Assembly: GCA_900769145.1 (NCBI GenBank)
Contig: CAAGFN010000192.1
Location: 1 to 6,397 of the forward strand
Reading direction: 5' to 3'
DNA: 6,397 nt
From: Rikenellaceae bacterium
Lineage (GTDB): Bacteria; Bacteroidota; Bacteroidia; Bacteroidales; UBA932
The position numbers were made by a program, and so were the translations under genes. Positions 5,603-6,397 of this stretch are shown in pieces; positions within the stretch are counted from its first letter, which is position 1; each line of letters starts with the position of its first letter. Under the pieces are notes generated by a model. The model searched no databases. It had not been told where the DNA came from and saw nothing but the letters and a program-made list of their open reading frames with translations.

Positions 5603-6355
5603 TTACAGATACTTGACAACCTTGCAAGGATTACCGACTGCGACACAATTGTCCGGAATATCCTTCACGACCACGCTTCCGGCACCGATGGTGACATTGC
5701 TGCCAATGGTCACACCCGGAAGGATGGTCACGGAGCCTCCTATCCAGACATTGTCCCCGACAGTCACAGGCTTCGCCCATTCCCTGCGGGAGTTCCTCTC
5801 GACGGGATCAGTGCTATGGCAGGCAGTGTAAATGCTCACGTTCGGGCCGATGAAGCAGTCATCACCGATAGTGACAGGGGCTTCATCAAGAACCGTGAAA
5901 TTGAAATTCGCAAAGAAGCGTTTGCCGACGTATATATTGCAGCCGTAGTCGCAGTAGAAAGGCTGGTTTATGAAGGTATCCCCATCGCTCCGGCCGAGAA
6001 GCCCCCTGAGCAGCTCGTTCCGTTCCTTTATCAATGAAGGCCGCATATTGTTGTACTCCCAGATTCTGTCCTTGGTGGCATTGAGCCTCTCAAGGAGAAA
6101 CGGATGCGTGGCATCATACTCCCGGCCAGAGACCATATCATCCCATATCCGGGCACCTGAAATGTCCTCCGACGGCAAGTCCTCCATTGTCCTGAGCAGT
6201 TCCTGAGCCTTCAGATGACCAAGCGAGGCCGCACGTGACAGAAGGTTCCTGGCCTTTACCGGGTCCTTCTCAAGGCAATCGCCCTCCAGGAAGCGTTTCC
6301 CCACGGAGTACATCGCCTCCGCATCAGAGTATATGTAGTCGTTGTTGCAGTCCAT
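5603..6355 (-). CDS. Sel1-repeat / maltose-type O-acetyltransferase fusion
   Basis: A 250-residue protein in two parts. Residues about 11-54 are one Sel1-like repeat and the start of a second (AEAMYSVGKRFLEGDCLEKD, then KARNLLSRAASLGHLKAQELL), an alpha-helical protein-binding module. Residues about 73-250 form a complete sugar O-acetyltransferase of the Maa/LacA/NodL family: the Maa-type N-terminal helix region (MVSGREYDATHP... RIWEYNN) and a left-handed beta-helix of hexapeptide repeats (VTIGDD, PVTVGDNVWIGG, VTILPGVTIGSNVTIGAGSVV). The catalytic histidine is His180 in YTACHSTDP, and the ANFN asparagines (150, 152) match the LacA active site. It should transfer acetyl from acetyl-CoA to a sugar hydroxyl in the cytosol; the acceptor is unknown. 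Plain family members have about 185-200 residues, so the N-terminal module is extra. The ATG at 6355 keeps the Sel1 repeat in frame, with a -7 box 27 bases upstream. Confidence 0.92.
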   Translation of the reverse strand: MDCNNDYIYSDAEAMYSVGKRFLEGDCLEKDPVKARNLLSRAASLGHLKAQELLRTMEDLPSEDISGARIWDDMVSGREYDATHPFLLERLNATKDRIWEYNNMRPSLIKERNELLRGLLGRSDGDTFINQPFYCDYGCNIYVGKRFFANFNFTVLDEAPVTIGDDCFIGPNVSIYTACHSTDPVERNSRREWAKPVTVGDNVWIGGSVTILPGVTIGSNVTIGAGSVVVKDIPDNCVAVGNPCKVVKYL

Positions 6356-6356
6356 T

Positions 6357-6380
6357 AAGGTGAAGTTATAAAATCACCTT
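6357..6380. repeat. AAGGTGA inverted repeat in the acetyltransferase leader
   Basis: AAGGTGA (6357-6363) and TCACCTT (6374-6380) form a perfect 7-bp inverted repeat with a 10-base A/T-rich spacer, one base from the start codon. A third half-site, AAGGTAA (6384-6390), overlaps the -7 box. It could be an operator or an RNA hairpin at the 5' end of the message that hides the start region. Confidence 0.4.
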
Positions 6381-6381
6381 G

Positions 6382-6389
6382 CAAAGGTA
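6382..6389 (-). promoter_or_regulatory. -7 box of the acetyltransferase operon
   Basis: The minus strand reads TACCTTTG followed by C, an exact TAnnTTTG match. The -33 element would lie just right of the window and cannot be checked. Transcription probably starts near 6377. Confidence 0.6.
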
Positions 6390-6397
6390 ATCAGTAA

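Noticed and set aside
5540..6037. Open frame of 165 codons on the + strand opposite the acetyltransferase
   Set aside because: It is antisense to clear hexapeptide repeats of the acetyltransferase; its codons merely mirror that gene.

Overview
The window looks like a chromosomal segment of a member of the Bacteroidales (phylum Bacteroidota) with a GC content around 50 %. Three things point there. Several genes are preceded by the phylum's TAnnTTTG -7 box, and most start codons lack a Shine-Dalgarno sequence. The proteins (a long L25/Ctc, an EttA-type ABC-F factor, a secreted M6 peptidase, an LGSC lipoprotein) are typical of gut or oral Bacteroidales. The species cannot be named from this sequence. 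I see no phage, transposase, CRISPR, tRNA or rRNA signal.

Left part, + strand (1-1901): a translation block. It opens with the C-terminal quarter of the ribosome-associated ATPase EttA, cut by the window edge. Just after its stop codon lies a good Bacteroidota promoter and a structured leader for rplY (ribosomal protein L25). Sixteen bases further is pth (peptidyl-tRNA hydrolase). The block ends in a strong intrinsic terminator with 14-bp arms. The pth-to-terminator stretch also has a 7-bp hairpin and could be a structured 3' UTR or a small RNA.

Middle, + strand (1902-4529): a two-gene secretion module. A 710-residue exported M6-family zinc metalloprotease with an HEYSHVLGLMD active site overlaps by ATGA with a 139-residue lipoprotein of unknown function. 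The overlap suggests coupled translation and a joint role in the envelope.

Right part, - strand (4555-6397): a YkvA/DUF1232 membrane-associated protein with its own promoter; then, reading leftward from the right edge, a likely operon. It holds a Sel1-repeat/sugar O-acetyltransferase fusion protein, a 37-codon remnant of a flavodoxin-fold NAD(P)H oxidoreductase, and a cysteine-rich YgbA-family protein (linked to nitrosative stress in enterobacteria). Intergenic spaces carry copies of a short GGGATGACA repeat, one of them inside the terminator loop.

No clear, wholly new system is visible. The most promising leads are the Sel1-acetyltransferase fusion, the protease-lipoprotein pair, the oxidoreductase remnant, and the structured intergenic RNA and repeat elements.
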